Of a DNA stretch of 64,000 nt, positions 33,798 through 44,208 are shown in pieces. Made by a program: the position numbers and the translations under genes. Under the pieces are notes generated by a model that ran no database searches, had not been told where the DNA came from, and saw only the letters and a program-made list of their open reading frames with translations. The stretch's first letter is position 1. Each line of letters begins with the position of its first letter. The DNA comes from Rhodococcus sp. P-2 (GTDB lineage: Bacteria; Actinomycetota; Actinomycetes; Mycobacteriales; Mycobacteriaceae), in NCBI RefSeq assembly GCF_016598535.1, contig NZ_CP066779.1, positions 4,834,053-4,898,052 of the forward strand, given 5' to 3'.

Positions 33798-36700
33798 CGG
33801 GTCTTCTCCCCTGCCGTGTTGGATGCATCGAGACCGGCCAGCAGATCCGATAGTTCAACCGTCAGCTGAGCAGGCGGTTTCCATTCGAATACACCACATT
33901 CCGGCGGACTGTCCGGGCCGAGCATCCCACGCACGAATTGATACTGCGCTCCTCCGAGATGGAGATGCGGATCGTAGTCGGGCAGTCGCCACCGCAGATA
34001 CCGATGCAGCGCAACCGAATACAGCAAAGCCTGCAAGGGATAGTGCGAGCGCATCATCTCCGTCGCCATGAGTTCACGCGTGTAGTTGGCAGCCGTCAGA
34101 TCGCCGCGTCCGAGCCGGTTGGTCTTGTAGTCGACGATCACGAACGACGGGCCCGGGATCCGGAGGACGGCGTCGATACTGCCCGTCAGGAACCCACGCA
34201 TCGGTGACGTCTCGACGCGGTCGAGATGGTCGGCGTAGGACGCGAGGATGTCGTCGGAGGGAAGGTGGCGCCTCAACAGTTCCGACACTCCGCGAAGTGT
34301 GACACTCATCGACACCGGATCGTCGCCTCCGGCCAGTGGGAGTTCGAAATCGAGTTCGGGAAGGCGATCTTTCGGCGCGATCGTTGCCAAGGTTCCGAAT
34401 CCCAGTGGAGTCTGCATCACCAGTAACAACGCATCCGCGAGTGCTTCGGAGTCGACCTCGGCCGCCCGGACCGAGACCGCCTCCGCGCAGCGCATACCGA
34501 GTTCCGCTCTCAGGTCTGAAGCAGCCGTGTCCACCACCTCGAGCACCTCGTGCACCAGCGTGCCGAATGCGGCGCCCGCCGGAAGGCCGTTCATCGGTGA
34601 AGCCAGCGCCTCCAGGGGCGAAGGGGTGACAGTCCCGATGTCTACGGAATCCTCTGGCTCGTCGTCCTTTTCGGGATCCTCCACCTCACTGTCGGTGCTC
34701 GTGATCGCGTGGTGCGCTCCGGCGGTCAGTGCCGAGTACGACGTACGACGCCACAGAGTGTCCAGGTCGCGATCGAAACGCGCCGCGGCCAGTTCGGTCA
34801 CTTCCGCGGCCGCACCGGACCACAGGACAGGCGACGGTGGATGTGGACCTACCGGTTCCACCGAGATCACGTCGGACGCTGCTGCCGGCCACGTCGCGAG
34901 TCGTGCTGCGGTCGTACCGTCGTCGAGCACCTTCACTACCCGAGCAGGTTCGGCGATGCCGGGCGTACGTCCGAGCATCAACCGGTGCAGTGGCGAGCGG
35001 GAGGTCCCGTAGCTGGGTGCCCACCAGAGCACGAGTTGGCACTGTGCTCGGGTCAGCGCCACGTACAGCAATCGTAGTTCTTCGCCTGCTTCCTCAGCCT
35101 CCGCAACAGTCTTTCTGGCGTTGTACCCCGGACCTTCCTGTCCACCGACGTCGAGGATGCGGCGCCCATCCGGGTCGTGTAGCAGCTGCGTCGGCGAGTT
35201 GAAGCCTCCCACGCTCTCCCAACTGAACGGGACGTAGACGATCGGGAACTCGAGCCCTTTGGTGGCGTGCACGGTTGCGATTTGCACTGCGGCAGCGTCA
35301 CTGTCGAGGCGACGGCTTCTGTCGGTCGCACTCCCGGACGTCGGATCCTTGATCCGGTCGGAAAGCCAGCGAACCAGTGCGCTCAACCCGAACGCTTCCT
35401 CGGTGGCGACGCGACCGAGGAGTTGTGCGACGTGCCGCAGATCGGTGAAATCTCGTTCGCCGGACGGGGCCGCGAGTACCCGCTTCTCCAGATTCGTTTC
35501 GGCGGAGATCCTTTCGAACACGGCCGCGAACCCGACGCGTGCGAACAACCCGGAATACGAGCGCAGTTGACCCGCCAGTTCCGCGACGACGTTGTCGCCG
35601 TCAGCGTCCAGTTCTTCGGAGGTGCGTCCGAAAATCGGCGAGAGCGCGGTCAACCGGACGCGATCCGACCGGTGCGGCTGCTCGATCGCCTGCAGCAGCC
35701 ACAGCCACTGCGTCGCACTGGGTGTTGCGAAAACACTGGACCCGCCGGTCAATACGGAAGGTACACCTACGGCATCGAGGGCATCACGGATCATCGCCAC
35801 CTGCTTGTGGGTGCGCACCAACACCGCGACGTCCCCCGGCTCGACCGGGCGAGGATCACCGTCGACGGCCAAGCGGGCATCGCTGCCCAGGAGCCCGACC
35901 ACGTCTGCTGCGACGTCGTCCGCGACGCGACTGCGCAGTCTGCCTACAGCCGGAAATCCTGAACGATTGAGCGGTCCGGCTCCGGTTCGCGGCAGATGGC
36001 GTACACGCATCGGCACCGGGCCGAACAACCGAGACTTCTTGTGCGAAGCCTCCACTGGATGCGCGACGATGCCTTCGTTGCCGAGTGCGGCACCGCCGTA
36101 GAGGTGTTCGAGTGCCGCCAACAACCCTGGATCGCTACGCCAATTGGTGGTCAACTCCTGGTGCGCATCAGCCTGATCGACCGCATCGAGATAGCTCAGA
36201 ACTTCTGCCCCGCGGAACGCATAGATAGCTTGCTTGGGATCACCGACCAGGACCAGTGTGGTGTGTCCGTGGAAGGCCAACCTCAGGATGTCCCACTGCA
36301 GTGGATCGGTGTCCTGGAACTCGTCGATGAGCACGACTTCGAATTTTTCGCGCACCCGACGGCACGCGACGGGACCGTATTCCGGATCGGTCAATACGCC
36401 GTGCAACAGCGTCAGGAGATCGTTGAAGTCGCGAATTCCTTTGGTTCGCTTACGTCGCTCGACCTCGAGACGAGCAGCATCCGCGAAGAGGACTCGCTGA
36501 CCAGGCGCGGTCTCCTCCTCGCCGTCGGGTTCGAGGATTGCCTGACCATCGCCGACTGCGCTTCGGGCAATAGCCAGCGCGTCCTTCATGGAGAACGGTG
36601 GAGACGAGTCCGTTCGGCTGTAGCGGCTGAGGTACAAATCCGAAACGACTTCACTGATCAGGTCGTCGACCGATTCCACGAAAGTCGTGTCCGGCTCACG

Positions 36701-37111
36701 TTCCCCGGCGATACCGAGGCCGTCGAGCATCCGCTGGCAGAAACTGTGGGTGGTCGTGATGGTTCCGGCGTCGAACTCCGCGAGAGCGCGCAGGAGTCGA
36801 CGACGCCGCACACCGATCTCCTCGTCGTCCGCCGTTGCGAGGTATGCCACCAGATCATCATCCGACCGCCGCGCAGTCTCCGGATCAACCAGTGCTGCAG
36901 ACACTCCGGCGAACCGTTCTCTTGCACGCTCACGAAGTTCCTGAGTGGCGGCCCTACTGAATGTCACCAGCAGAACTTGCGATATGTCGGCGAGACCTTC
37001 GGCAACACAACGAGTCGCGAGTCCGACGATCGCGTAGGTCTTGCCGGTTCCGGCGCTCGCTTCCAACACCGTAGTGCCGGTAGGCAGTGGCCCCAAGAGA
37101 TCGAAGTCCAC
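33794..37111 (-). CDS. recB: RecB subunit of exodeoxyribonuclease V
   Basis: UvrD-like helicase plus nuclease, 1105 aa (M. tuberculosis RecB about 1094). Walker A EASAGTGKTYAIV is at residues 17-29, the DEFQD box of motif II near 262-266, and motif VI EELRLLYVALTRAQCQLVLW in the middle; the C-terminal nuclease is intact with FVIVDYKTNRLG near residue 990. Start GTG 37111-37109 lies 3 nt after the recC stop. Its product digests and unwinds DNA ends with RecC and RecD. Confidence 0.97.
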   Translation of the reverse strand: MDFDLLGPLPTGTTVLEASAGTGKTYAIVGLATRCVAEGLADISQVLLVTFSRAATQELRERARERFAGVSAALVDPETARRSDDDLVAYLATADDEEIGVRRRRLLRALAEFDAGTITTTHSFCQRMLDGLGIAGEREPDTTFVESVDDLISEVVSDLYLSRYSRTDSSPPFSMKDALAIARSAVGDGQAILEPDGEEETAPGQRVLFADAARLEVERRKRTKGIRDFNDLLTLLHGVLTDPEYGPVACRRVREKFEVVLIDEFQDTDPLQWDILRLAFHGHTTLVLVGDPKQAIYAFRGAEVLSYLDAVDQADAHQELTTNWRSDPGLLAALEHLYGGAALGNEGIVAHPVEASHKKSRLFGPVPMRVRHLPRTGAGPLNRSGFPAVGRLRSRVADDVAADVVGLLGSDARLAVDGDPRPVEPGDVAVLVRTHKQVAMIRDALDAVGVPSVLTGGSSVFATPSATQWLWLLQAIEQPHRSDRVRLTALSPIFGRTSEELDADGDNVVAELAGQLRSYSGLFARVGFAAVFERISAETNLEKRVLAAPSGERDFTDLRHVAQLLGRVATEEAFGLSALVRWLSDRIKDPTSGSATDRSRRLDSDAAAVQIATVHATKGLEFPIVYVPFSWESVGGFNSPTQLLHDPDGRRILDVGGQEGPGYNARKTVAEAEEAGEELRLLYVALTRAQCQLVLWWAPSYGTSRSPLHRLMLGRTPGIAEPARVVKVLDDGTTAARLATWPAAASDVISVEPVGPHPPSPVLWSGAAAEVTELAAARFDRDLDTLWRRTSYSALTAGAHHAITSTDSEVEDPEKDDEPEDSVDIGTVTPSPLEALASPMNGLPAGAAFGTLVHEVLEVVDTAASDLRAELGMRCAEAVSVRAAEVDSEALADALLLVMQTPLGFGTLATIAPKDRLPELDFELPLAGGDDPVSMSVTLRGVSELLRRHLPSDDILASYADHLDRVETSPMRGFLTGSIDAVLRIPGPSFVIVDYKTNRLGRGDLTAANYTRELMATEMMRSHYPLQALLYSVALHRYLRWRLPDYDPHLHLGGAQYQFVRGMLGPDSPPECGVFEWKPPAQLTVELSDLLAGLDASNTAGEKTR

Positions 37112-37114
37112 GGG

Positions 37115-40100
37115 TTACTCCGCTCTTTCGTTGGTCAGCAACGGATCCCACAGCCGTCGGGCGAGAACTCCGAACCGAGTCGGTTCCTCGGCCCAGACGA
37201 ACTCGTCGTCCGACGGCGGGTCCGCGGAAAGCTCCGCAAGTGTTCGAGCTTCTCCGAAAACATAAGCGTTGCTTGGATCGATCATCTCGCCGTACTGCCC
37301 GGTCCACTGGGTGTCCGCACCGTTTGTCGCATCGTCGACCGATTCACCGCCAAAACGTCGGCGCGCGTATTCGGCTGAGGTAGCGGCCCACATCGGCAGC
37401 GGGCGATGCAGTCCCCGCTCCCGTAGGTCCACCAATTGCTGCAGGATCTCGATCGCATTGACTGGCGCATCGAGCACCGACCGTGCCGCTGCGATCTTTC
37501 CCCGACCCCGTCCGATGGAGACTGCATCGAGCGCTCCGGGTCGTCCGTGCGCTTTCAGAGCGAGCAGGTTGATCCAGGCCGTCATCCGATGTTTAGGCGC
37601 CAGTGAGGAATACGACGCCCGCACCACTGAGTTTCCGTGCACCCCGGTTACCGTTCCGGTGAGACGATGCCCGTCACCGAGGTCGATGTCGACGTCGACG
37701 GCTTCGGAGTCGCCGTCGAAGTGCGGCAAGGCAAGTCCGGCAATCTGATCTACCACCCATTCGACGTTCCCCAGAACCGTGGCGCCCAGGTTGTAGGGCG
37801 GCAAAGTACCGCGGCGCCACTCCGCTGCACGGAAATCTGCAGAGCTCCGACCAGCCAAGCGCGAGAGAAGCATTCGATCACCCAGAGCCCAGGTGGACAG
37901 TGGATCGAGCTCGGTTGCCAGCGAATCAGCGATGTCGTCGTCGAGTTCCGGTACCCGGACACCGAGGCGTTGGCGCAGAAAACCACGCGCGGGATGTACG
38001 AGGAAGCTCACCAGGTCGGCGAGGTTCACTTCCTTCGGATGCACCTCGGGTAGCTCGGCCGACAGAACTGTCGGCAATTCGACCGGTGTTCCGGAGGCAG
38101 CCCTCGCACCGGCCAGCGCTGCCGTGTCGAAGCTGAACGGCTGATCCGGCGAGAAGTTTCGATTGTCGAACGACTGCAACGGATGTCGTGTCAGCACTCC
38201 GTTGATCGCTTCCGGACCCACCGTCGCACTGAGTACGTCGAGGAGGCCACTGAGGGGGATCGCCGGCGGTCTGACGACACCGGTGACCGGATCGGCACCG
38301 GTATACAACAGAACCAGATGCTCACCCGCAGACATCACGGCGTCGAGAAGCAGTTGCCGGTCTTCACTGCGCAGATCACGCTCCCCCACAACGGGATCAC
38401 GGGACAAGATGTCGTCGCCGTCGACTCCACCGGTTCGAGGGAACACCTCGTCGTCGAGCCCGATCAGCACGACCACGCGATGCGGCACCGAACGCATCGG
38501 AACCATCGTGCACACCGTCAGTTCGCCGGTTCGGAAGTTGGCGCGCGTAGGTCTGCCCGCGAGGCTTCGCGAGAGCATCGCGCGAACATCAGCCAGACGT
38601 AACACCGTCTCTCCGCCGAATTCGACAGCAGCTGCCAGTTCGCGGTGAGCCCCTGCGCTCTGCCACGAATCAGCGGGCGCTGTGTCGGTCAGCAGATCCA
38701 GGGCCCGCATCAGCACACGAAGCCATTCGGCCGGCGAATGTGGGCCGGCGAGATCGCGAAGCGAGACGGCCAGGCGATCGACGAACTCTGCAAAACGTCC
38801 ACTCAAGTCGATGTCGGTGCCGTCCACGTCATCGAGTGGCAGCGCGAGATCCAGCCAGGCATTTTCCGATTCGTCCGCGCTGACCCCCAACAAGATTCGG
38901 TCCATGGCGGTGTTGAAGGTGTTCTGCGGAAATGCGTCGAGACCGAATGTTGCACGCTGCCGACTACCGATTCCCCAGCGAGCACCCGCTTCTGTCGTCC
39001 ATTCCCGCAGTCTTTCCAACTCGTCGTCGCCCCACGAAAAACGTGTGCGGACAGGCTCGGTCGCGGCAAGGTCGAGAACCTCACTGGCTGTGGCCCGGCC
39101 GTCGGCCAGGTCGAGGAGAGAGCCGAGAACGGCCAGGACAGGATTGGTCTGACGTAATCCGCGGTCTGCCAGCCTTACTCGAAGAAGATGCCCGGGGTGG
39201 CCATGGACGCCTTGCCCGAACGCTGCACGAACCAAGGGTGCATACGTTTCGACGTCCGGGCACATCACGAGTACGTCGCGCGGCTGCAATGTCGGGTCGT
39301 CCTCGAACAATCGGAGCAGACATTCGCGGAGCACCTCGACCTGCCGTGCCGGCCCGTGGCACGCGTGGACCTGAACTGTCCCATCGGGTTCCGCTGCAAC
39401 GCTGGGAGCACGATCGGCGATGACATCGGCTTTGACCGTCGCCAGGAGGGATTTCGGGCCGGCTGGTTCGGGAAGATGCACCGTCTCGAACTCGACGGCA
39501 CCGAGGCTGATCTGAAGTTCACGAACGTCGCGAGCGAGGCTCGACAGCAACGGATTGGCGGATATCAGCGCCGACCCGTCTTCCGAACGTCGGATCGTGC
39601 TCTCACTTCGAGGTTGCATGCGCGAGCTCATCGTGGCCCACAGCGCAGGGCTGGGGTGCGGAAGCCAGATGTGCACGTCCCGATTCGCGCTGAGTGCGCT
39701 CAAGATCATTCGCTGATCGACCGGCAGCCGTGTCGGCCCGAAGACCGACAGACGTTCCGGCAGGTCGACCAAGGCCGGGTCCTCGACCAGCGCGCTGCTC
39801 ACGAGCCCCAGTCGCTCTGCCGGCCCCGGAACGTCGATCTTGTCCGCGACGATGCACCACAGGCGTGCCTGCCATTCGAAATCCTCCGACAGTGCCGATC
39901 CGTGTCCGTCGGTCAACCGCCCGGCGGCCCAGTCGATCAGCATCTGCGGGCGTTGCGCGGCGTAACTGCGGAAGAGTTCGGTGACGTGCGTAGCGGAGGC
40001 AAACCGTCGACCTTCACGATGGCCTTCGAGATGCTTCGCCAGGACTCCGCACCAGGGCTCGCCGAGGGACTCGTCGATCACATCGAGAACCGTCCACACC

Positions 40101-40396
40101 AATCGCGTCGGCGACCATGGGTCGTCGTCAGCCGTGATTCCACTGACCGCGGCGACGGACTCCGCGACCAAGCGCGCGGGTGAAGGAAACGCGATGTTCG
40201 CAGAAATTCCGTCCACTGCTGACGGCCCGGACGTGCCTAGCTGGGAGGACAGCCGCTGATTGAGCCAACGCTCAACGCCCTTAGCCGGAACCGCAACAGT
40301 TTCTCGGGCGAAGGGATCCGACAGCGGTGTACGGAGGAGCGTGGCCAACGCCGAGACCAAGGTGTCCGAACGCTCGGCCCGGTACAACTTCAGCAA
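37115..40396 (-). CDS. recC: RecC subunit of exodeoxyribonuclease V
   Basis: 1093 aa, inactivated helicase-like subunit that splits the strands and, in E. coli, reads Chi. The N-terminus LYRAERSDTLVSALATLL and the segment DVLVMCPDVETYAPLVRAAF are typical, as is VLIGLDDEVFPR. Start TTG 40396-40394, with GGGGAG upstream. It is the first gene of recC-recB-recD and divergent from an ABC importer across 97 nt, where I see no clear operator. Confidence 0.96.
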   Translation of the reverse strand: MLKLYRAERSDTLVSALATLLRTPLSDPFARETVAVPAKGVERWLNQRLSSQLGTSGPSAVDGISANIAFPSPARLVAESVAAVSGITADDDPWSPTRLVWTVLDVIDESLGEPWCGVLAKHLEGHREGRRFASATHVTELFRSYAAQRPQMLIDWAAGRLTDGHGSALSEDFEWQARLWCIVADKIDVPGPAERLGLVSSALVEDPALVDLPERLSVFGPTRLPVDQRMILSALSANRDVHIWLPHPSPALWATMSSRMQPRSESTIRRSEDGSALISANPLLSSLARDVRELQISLGAVEFETVHLPEPAGPKSLLATVKADVIADRAPSVAAEPDGTVQVHACHGPARQVEVLRECLLRLFEDDPTLQPRDVLVMCPDVETYAPLVRAAFGQGVHGHPGHLLRVRLADRGLRQTNPVLAVLGSLLDLADGRATASEVLDLAATEPVRTRFSWGDDELERLREWTTEAGARWGIGSRQRATFGLDAFPQNTFNTAMDRILLGVSADESENAWLDLALPLDDVDGTDIDLSGRFAEFVDRLAVSLRDLAGPHSPAEWLRVLMRALDLLTDTAPADSWQSAGAHRELAAAVEFGGETVLRLADVRAMLSRSLAGRPTRANFRTGELTVCTMVPMRSVPHRVVVLIGLDDEVFPRTGGVDGDDILSRDPVVGERDLRSEDRQLLLDAVMSAGEHLVLLYTGADPVTGVVRPPAIPLSGLLDVLSATVGPEAINGVLTRHPLQSFDNRNFSPDQPFSFDTAALAGARAASGTPVELPTVLSAELPEVHPKEVNLADLVSFLVHPARGFLRQRLGVRVPELDDDIADSLATELDPLSTWALGDRMLLSRLAGRSSADFRAAEWRRGTLPPYNLGATVLGNVEWVVDQIAGLALPHFDGDSEAVDVDIDLGDGHRLTGTVTGVHGNSVVRASYSSLAPKHRMTAWINLLALKAHGRPGALDAVSIGRGRGKIAAARSVLDAPVNAIEILQQLVDLRERGLHRPLPMWAATSAEYARRRFGGESVDDATNGADTQWTGQYGEMIDPSNAYVFGEARTLAELSADPPSDDEFVWAEEPTRFGVLARRLWDPLLTNERAE

Positions 40397-40493
40397 TCTT
40401 CGCTCCCCTCACTCCGTCCAGACGTCCATCTCACCACGGCGATGTGACATGCCACGCCGAACCAGCCTCACGCAGCGGTGACGCGCAGGCAAC

Positions 40494-41327
40494 ATGACCG
40501 CAACCGGACGTTCGTACTGTGCGGGAATGACCAGTCCCGTCGCCACACCTCGCCCCGCTGGAACCGGTCTCGACATCTCCGGCCTCGGCAAGACCTTCGA
40601 GATGGGTCGTCGGTCGGTGACCGCGCTGACCGACGTGTCCCTTCAAACCAGCGAAGGCTCCTTTCTGTCTCTGCTCGGGCCCTCCGGATGCGGGAAGTCC
40701 ACCGTTCTCCGCATCCTTGCCGGCCTCGATACTCCGACGTCGGGAACAGCACTTGTCAACGGACAGTCGCCCGCCGAGTTACGCAAGCGCCGCGAACTCG
40801 GAATCGCCTTCCAGGATTCGGCTTTGCTGCCGTGGCGAACAGTGGCCTCCAACATCAAACTGCCGCTGCAGGTTGCCGGCATCGATCCCGACCCCGAGCT
40901 GATAGCCGATCTGATCGCGCTCGTCGGCCTCGAAGGATTCGAGAAAGCCAAGCCCGCCCAATTGTCCGGCGGTATGCGTCAGCGTGTGTCGATCGCACGA
41001 TCGCTCGTGGTCAAGCCGAGTGTCCTGCTACTCGACGAGCCTTTCGGCGCACTGGACGATATGACCAGGCAACGGCTCAACATCGAATTGCTCAGAATCT
41101 GGACCGAGAAACCGGCGACCACATTGATGGTGACGCACGGAATCGCCGAGGCTGTGTTCCTCTCCGACGTCGTCGCCGTCATGACGCCGCGGCCCGGACG
41201 CGTCCTCGAAGTCGTGCCGATCGACCTGCCGCGCCCACGGACACCCGAGATGATGCGGACACCTGAGTTCCACGAGATCCACGACTACCTCTCCGGCCTG
41301 CTCTTCGGAAAAGCAGGCGTCGCATGA
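40494..41327 (+). CDS. ABC transporter ATPase (NitT/TauT type)
   Basis: 277 aa. Walker [10 protein letters not shown] is at residues 62-70, the Q-loop in [12 protein letters not shown], signature LSGGMRQR near 157, Walker [14 protein letters not shown] near 179, and the switch His in MVTHGIAEA. The NitT/TauT (SsuB/TauB) subfamily imports sulfonates, nitrate, thiamine precursors or similar solutes. ATG 40494 has AGGC upstream; ATG 40527 is an alternative. The stop overlaps the first permease (ATGA); the four genes 40494-44109 form one importer. Confidence 0.93.
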   Translation: MTATGRSYCAGMTSPVATPRPAGTGLDISGLGKTFEMGRRSVTALTDVSLQTSEGSFLSLLGPSGCGKSTVLRILAGLDTPTSGTALVNGQSPAELRKRRELGIAFQDSALLPWRTVASNIKLPLQVAGIDPDPELIADLIALVGLEGFEKAKPAQLSGGMRQRVSIARSLVVKPSVLLLDEPFGALDDMTRQRLNIELLRIWTEKPATTLMVTHGIAEAVFLSDVVAVMTPRPGRVLEVVPIDLPRPRTPEMMRTPEFHEIHDYLSGLLFGKAGVA

Positions 41328-42154
41328 CCATTACCGATATCGAGAACGTCGCGACCGCGGCGGCGCAGCCATCAGCGCCGCGCCGGATCCGATTGAAGCG
41401 TCCGACGTGGTTCGGGGGTGCAGTCGGTATCTGCGGACTGATCGCACTCTGGTGGATTCTCGCGGCGGCCGGTGTTGCGGGAGGCACGATTCCGACGCCG
41501 TGGGTGGTTGTGTCGACGATGTTCGACGACGGCTGGTCGCTGTACGGACCCAATTTCACCGTCACGGCTTCCGGTGCGCTGCAGGGCTTTATCTGGGGAA
41601 ATCTGCTGGCGATCACGCTTGCCGTGCTGGTCGTTCTCATTCCGCCTATCGAGGGATTGGCCACACAATTGGCGATCCTGAGTTACTGCACACCGCTGTT
41701 GGCGCTCGGCCCGATCATCCTGGTCGTCTTCGGCGGCCGGACCCCCACAATCTTCCTCGCCGCGATGTACTGCTTCTTCACCACGATGGTCGGCACACTC
41801 GCAGGCCTGAGATCGGCAGACAAGACGAGCCTCGATCTCGTCGCCGCCTACGGCGGTGGGCGTTGGCAGAAGTTCACCAAAGTTCAACTGGTGAGCGCAC
41901 TTCCGAGTACCTTTGCCGCTCTCAAGATTGCCGCACCTTCCGCTGTACTCGGCGCTATCCTCGGTGAGTATCTCGGCGGGGTGGACAGCGGGATCGGCGT
42001 CGCACTCACAGCCGCTCAGACGTCGTACAACGTCCCGCGAACGTGGGGAATGGCCATCGCCGCCGCCTTGCTCGCCGGCCTGGGATATGCCGTCGTCGCA
42101 GCGATCGCCCGGCTCGTCACCCCGTGGACGAGCGCTCCGGGAGCACGGAAATGA
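41324..42154 (+). CDS. ABC transporter permease (first)
   Basis: 276 aa, about six membrane segments. The EAA-like loop that contacts the ATPase reads [20 protein letters not shown] followed by [15 protein letters not shown] overlaps the ATPase stop, and its own stop overlaps the second permease. Distinct from the second permease in sequence, so the pore is probably a heterodimer. Confidence 0.92.
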   Translation: MTITDIENVATAAAQPSAPRRIRLKRPTWFGGAVGICGLIALWWILAAAGVAGGTIPTPWVVVSTMFDDGWSLYGPNFTVTASGALQGFIWGNLLAITLAVLVVLIPPIEGLATQLAILSYCTPLLALGPIILVVFGGRTPTIFLAAMYCFFTTMVGTLAGLRSADKTSLDLVAAYGGGRWQKFTKVQLVSALPSTFAALKIAAPSAVLGAILGEYLGGVDSGIGVALTAAQTSYNVPRTWGMAIAAALLAGLGYAVVAAIARLVTPWTSAPGARK

Positions 42155-42948
42155 CCGCGGTCCGAGGAACATTGAGATTCCTCGCTCCGATTGCCATCGC
42201 CTCGGCCCTGTTGCTTGTCATCTGGGTGGTCTTCCTCAATGCCTTCCCCCAGGTGGGTCCGCGTGTGGGAAAGACGCCGGCCGACGTCTGGGAGTATTTG
42301 TTCTCCGGCCCTAAATCTGCTGACGCTCGTTCGGGCATCATCGACAATCTGTTCATCACTCTGCGCGACGCCGGTGTCGGCTTTGCCGTCGGAATGACTG
42401 CCGCGCTCGTGGTGGCATCGATCTTCGTCGTTTCCCGCACTGTCGAACAGACTTTCATGCCCGTTGCAATGCTTCTACGATCTGTTCCTCTCGTTGCGAT
42501 GACCCCGATCATCGTCCTGATATTCGGCCGCGGAATCGTGGGTGTGACGGTCATGGTTGCGATAGTGGTGTTCTTCCCGGCGCTGGTCATGATCATGGTC
42601 GGTCTACGTGCCGCTCCAGTTCAGGCGCAAGATCTCATAGCTGCGTACGGCGGGAGTCGTTGGACCGCATTGCGAATGGTGTCCGTACCGTCCGCACTTC
42701 CGGCGGTGTTCGCCGCCGCTAGGGTGTCAGTGCCCGGCGCTTTGATCGGAGCACTGATCGGCGAATGGCTCGGTAGCGGTCAAGGCTTGGGTTCGAGCAT
42801 GATCAAAGCCATTCCGCGCTATCAGTACAACGAACTGTGGGCATCTATCGTGGTGATCACCGTGGTGTCGATCATCCTCTACGCCGTGGTCGGAATCTTC
42901 GAAAACATCGCCCTGTCTCGTTTCGGGCCTTCTGCCGGCAAGTCGTGA
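42151..42948 (+). CDS. ABC transporter permease (second)
   Basis: 265 aa, about six membrane segments. EAA-like loop: DLIAAYGGSRWTALRMVSVP followed by SALPAVFAAARVS. Start ATG 42151 overlaps the preceding stop; longer readings are out of frame within the first permease. Two separate permease genes are usual for thiamine-precursor or riboflavin-type importers and less so for sulfonates, a weak hint to the substrate. Confidence 0.92.
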   Translation: MTAVRGTLRFLAPIAIASALLLVIWVVFLNAFPQVGPRVGKTPADVWEYLFSGPKSADARSGIIDNLFITLRDAGVGFAVGMTAALVVASIFVVSRTVEQTFMPVAMLLRSVPLVAMTPIIVLIFGRGIVGVTVMVAIVVFFPALVMIMVGLRAAPVQAQDLIAAYGGSRWTALRMVSVPSALPAVFAAARVSVPGALIGALIGEWLGSGQGLGSSMIKAIPRYQYNELWASIVVITVVSIILYAVVGIFENIALSRFGPSAGKS

Positions 42949-43014
42949 CATCTGTTAACACGACCTCAACAAACTCTGTCTCCCAAGCAAACTGAACGAA
43001 ACCGACTGGCCCTA

Positions 43015-44109
43015 GTGTTCCGATTCATGACGCCATTCAAGCCCGTCCGCCAGCTGGACCGCAGGGCCTTCTTCCGATACTCCGCGCTGACCGGCATCGC
43101 AGTCGCCGGTAGCGCGTCATTGCTCGCGTGTAGCAGTGACTCCAGCAGTTCGAGTGGCGGAACCACGGACGACGGTTCCGAATTCGGAACAGTTGCAGTG
43201 CAGTTGTCCTGGATCAAGAACATCGAGTTCGCCGGCGAGTACTTCGCTCTGGACAAGGGGTACTACAAGAATGCCGGGTTCGGGAATGTCGACCTGGTGG
43301 CAGGTGGCGCAGCCGGTACCGGCGTCGAAGCCGGCTTGGACACCGGCAAGGTCTGGATCGGAATGTCCGCACCGCAGCTCACAGCCCCCGCTGTACTCGA
43401 CGGGCTGGACGCAAAGATCGTCGGTGCGACATTCCAGAAGAACCCGTTTGCAATTGTCAGTTCTGCTGCGGCACCGATCAACTCGCCGCAGGACATGATC
43501 AGCAAGAAGATCGGCGTCCAGGATTCCAATCAGCTCGTCTTCGGAGCTCTCCTGGCAGCAAACGGCCTGACCGAAAGCCAGATGACGATCGTGCCCGCGC
43601 AGTTCGATCCGAGCCCCTTGGCGAACGGCGAGGTGGACGGTTGGGTCTCCTACGTCACCAACGAGCCGATCACGCTGGCCGCCAAAGGTTTCCCCAACGC
43701 CCACTTCCTCTTCGCGGACTACAACCTGCCGTTGGTCGCCGAATCGTTCACGGTTCTCCAGTCCACCATCGACAACGAGAGGGACAAGCTCAAGGCATTT
43801 CTGAAGGCCGAGATCCAAGGCTGGAAGGACGCGGTCGCCGATCCGGCAGAGTCGGCACGGCTCGCCGTCGAGGTCTACGGCAAGGACCAGAACCTGGAAC
43901 TCGACGAACAGATCAAGGAGGCCACCGCACAGAACGATCTTGTGGTGTCGGCGGATACCAAAGCGAACGGGTTGTTCACGATGACACCCCAACTGATCGA
44001 ACAGAACATCGCAGCGCTGTCGAAAGCGGGACTGGAGATCACGGCGGACCAACTGTTCGACATGTCGATCCTCGAAGAGGTGTACGCCGAGAATCCAGAT
44101 CTCATCTGA
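43015..44109 (+). CDS. Tat-exported lipoprotein, NMT1/SsuA-like substrate-binding protein
   Basis: 364 aa. The N-terminus has a twin-arginine motif DRRAFFRYSAL (Arg16-Arg17), a hydrophobic stretch and the lipobox LLAC with Cys39, then a Ser/Gly linker. The mature part is a periplasmic-binding fold: AVQLSWIKNIEFAGEYFALD, then KGYYKNAGFGNVDLVAGG, typical of the NMT1/THI5-like group. The Cys-rich THI5 motif is absent. It follows the permeases by 66 nt. GTG 43015 and ATG 43027 are both possible starts. A weak GCGGG-TGCG-CCCGC hairpin lies at 44152-44165. Substrate unknown. Confidence 0.9.
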   Translation: MFRFMTPFKPVRQLDRRAFFRYSALTGIAVAGSASLLACSSDSSSSSGGTTDDGSEFGTVAVQLSWIKNIEFAGEYFALDKGYYKNAGFGNVDLVAGGAAGTGVEAGLDTGKVWIGMSAPQLTAPAVLDGLDAKIVGATFQKNPFAIVSSAAAPINSPQDMISKKIGVQDSNQLVFGALLAANGLTESQMTIVPAQFDPSPLANGEVDGWVSYVTNEPITLAAKGFPNAHFLFADYNLPLVAESFTVLQSTIDNERDKLKAFLKAEIQGWKDAVADPAESARLAVEVYGKDQNLELDEQIKEATAQNDLVVSADTKANGLFTMTPQLIEQNIAALSKAGLEITADQLFDMSILEEVYAENPDLI

Positions 44110-44208
44110 CGGTGCCGGTCAGTTCAGATGCGTGTCCGAGGGAGTCGGCCTGCGGGTGCGCCCGCTCCCGTCGGTGTCGAGGTCGAACCGTGACGGAGAC
44201 CTCGCGTT

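Noticed and set aside
35996-37378. 460-codon frame antisense to recB/recC
   Set aside because: Covers the Walker A and DEFQD boxes of recB on the opposite strand and shows no domain of its own.
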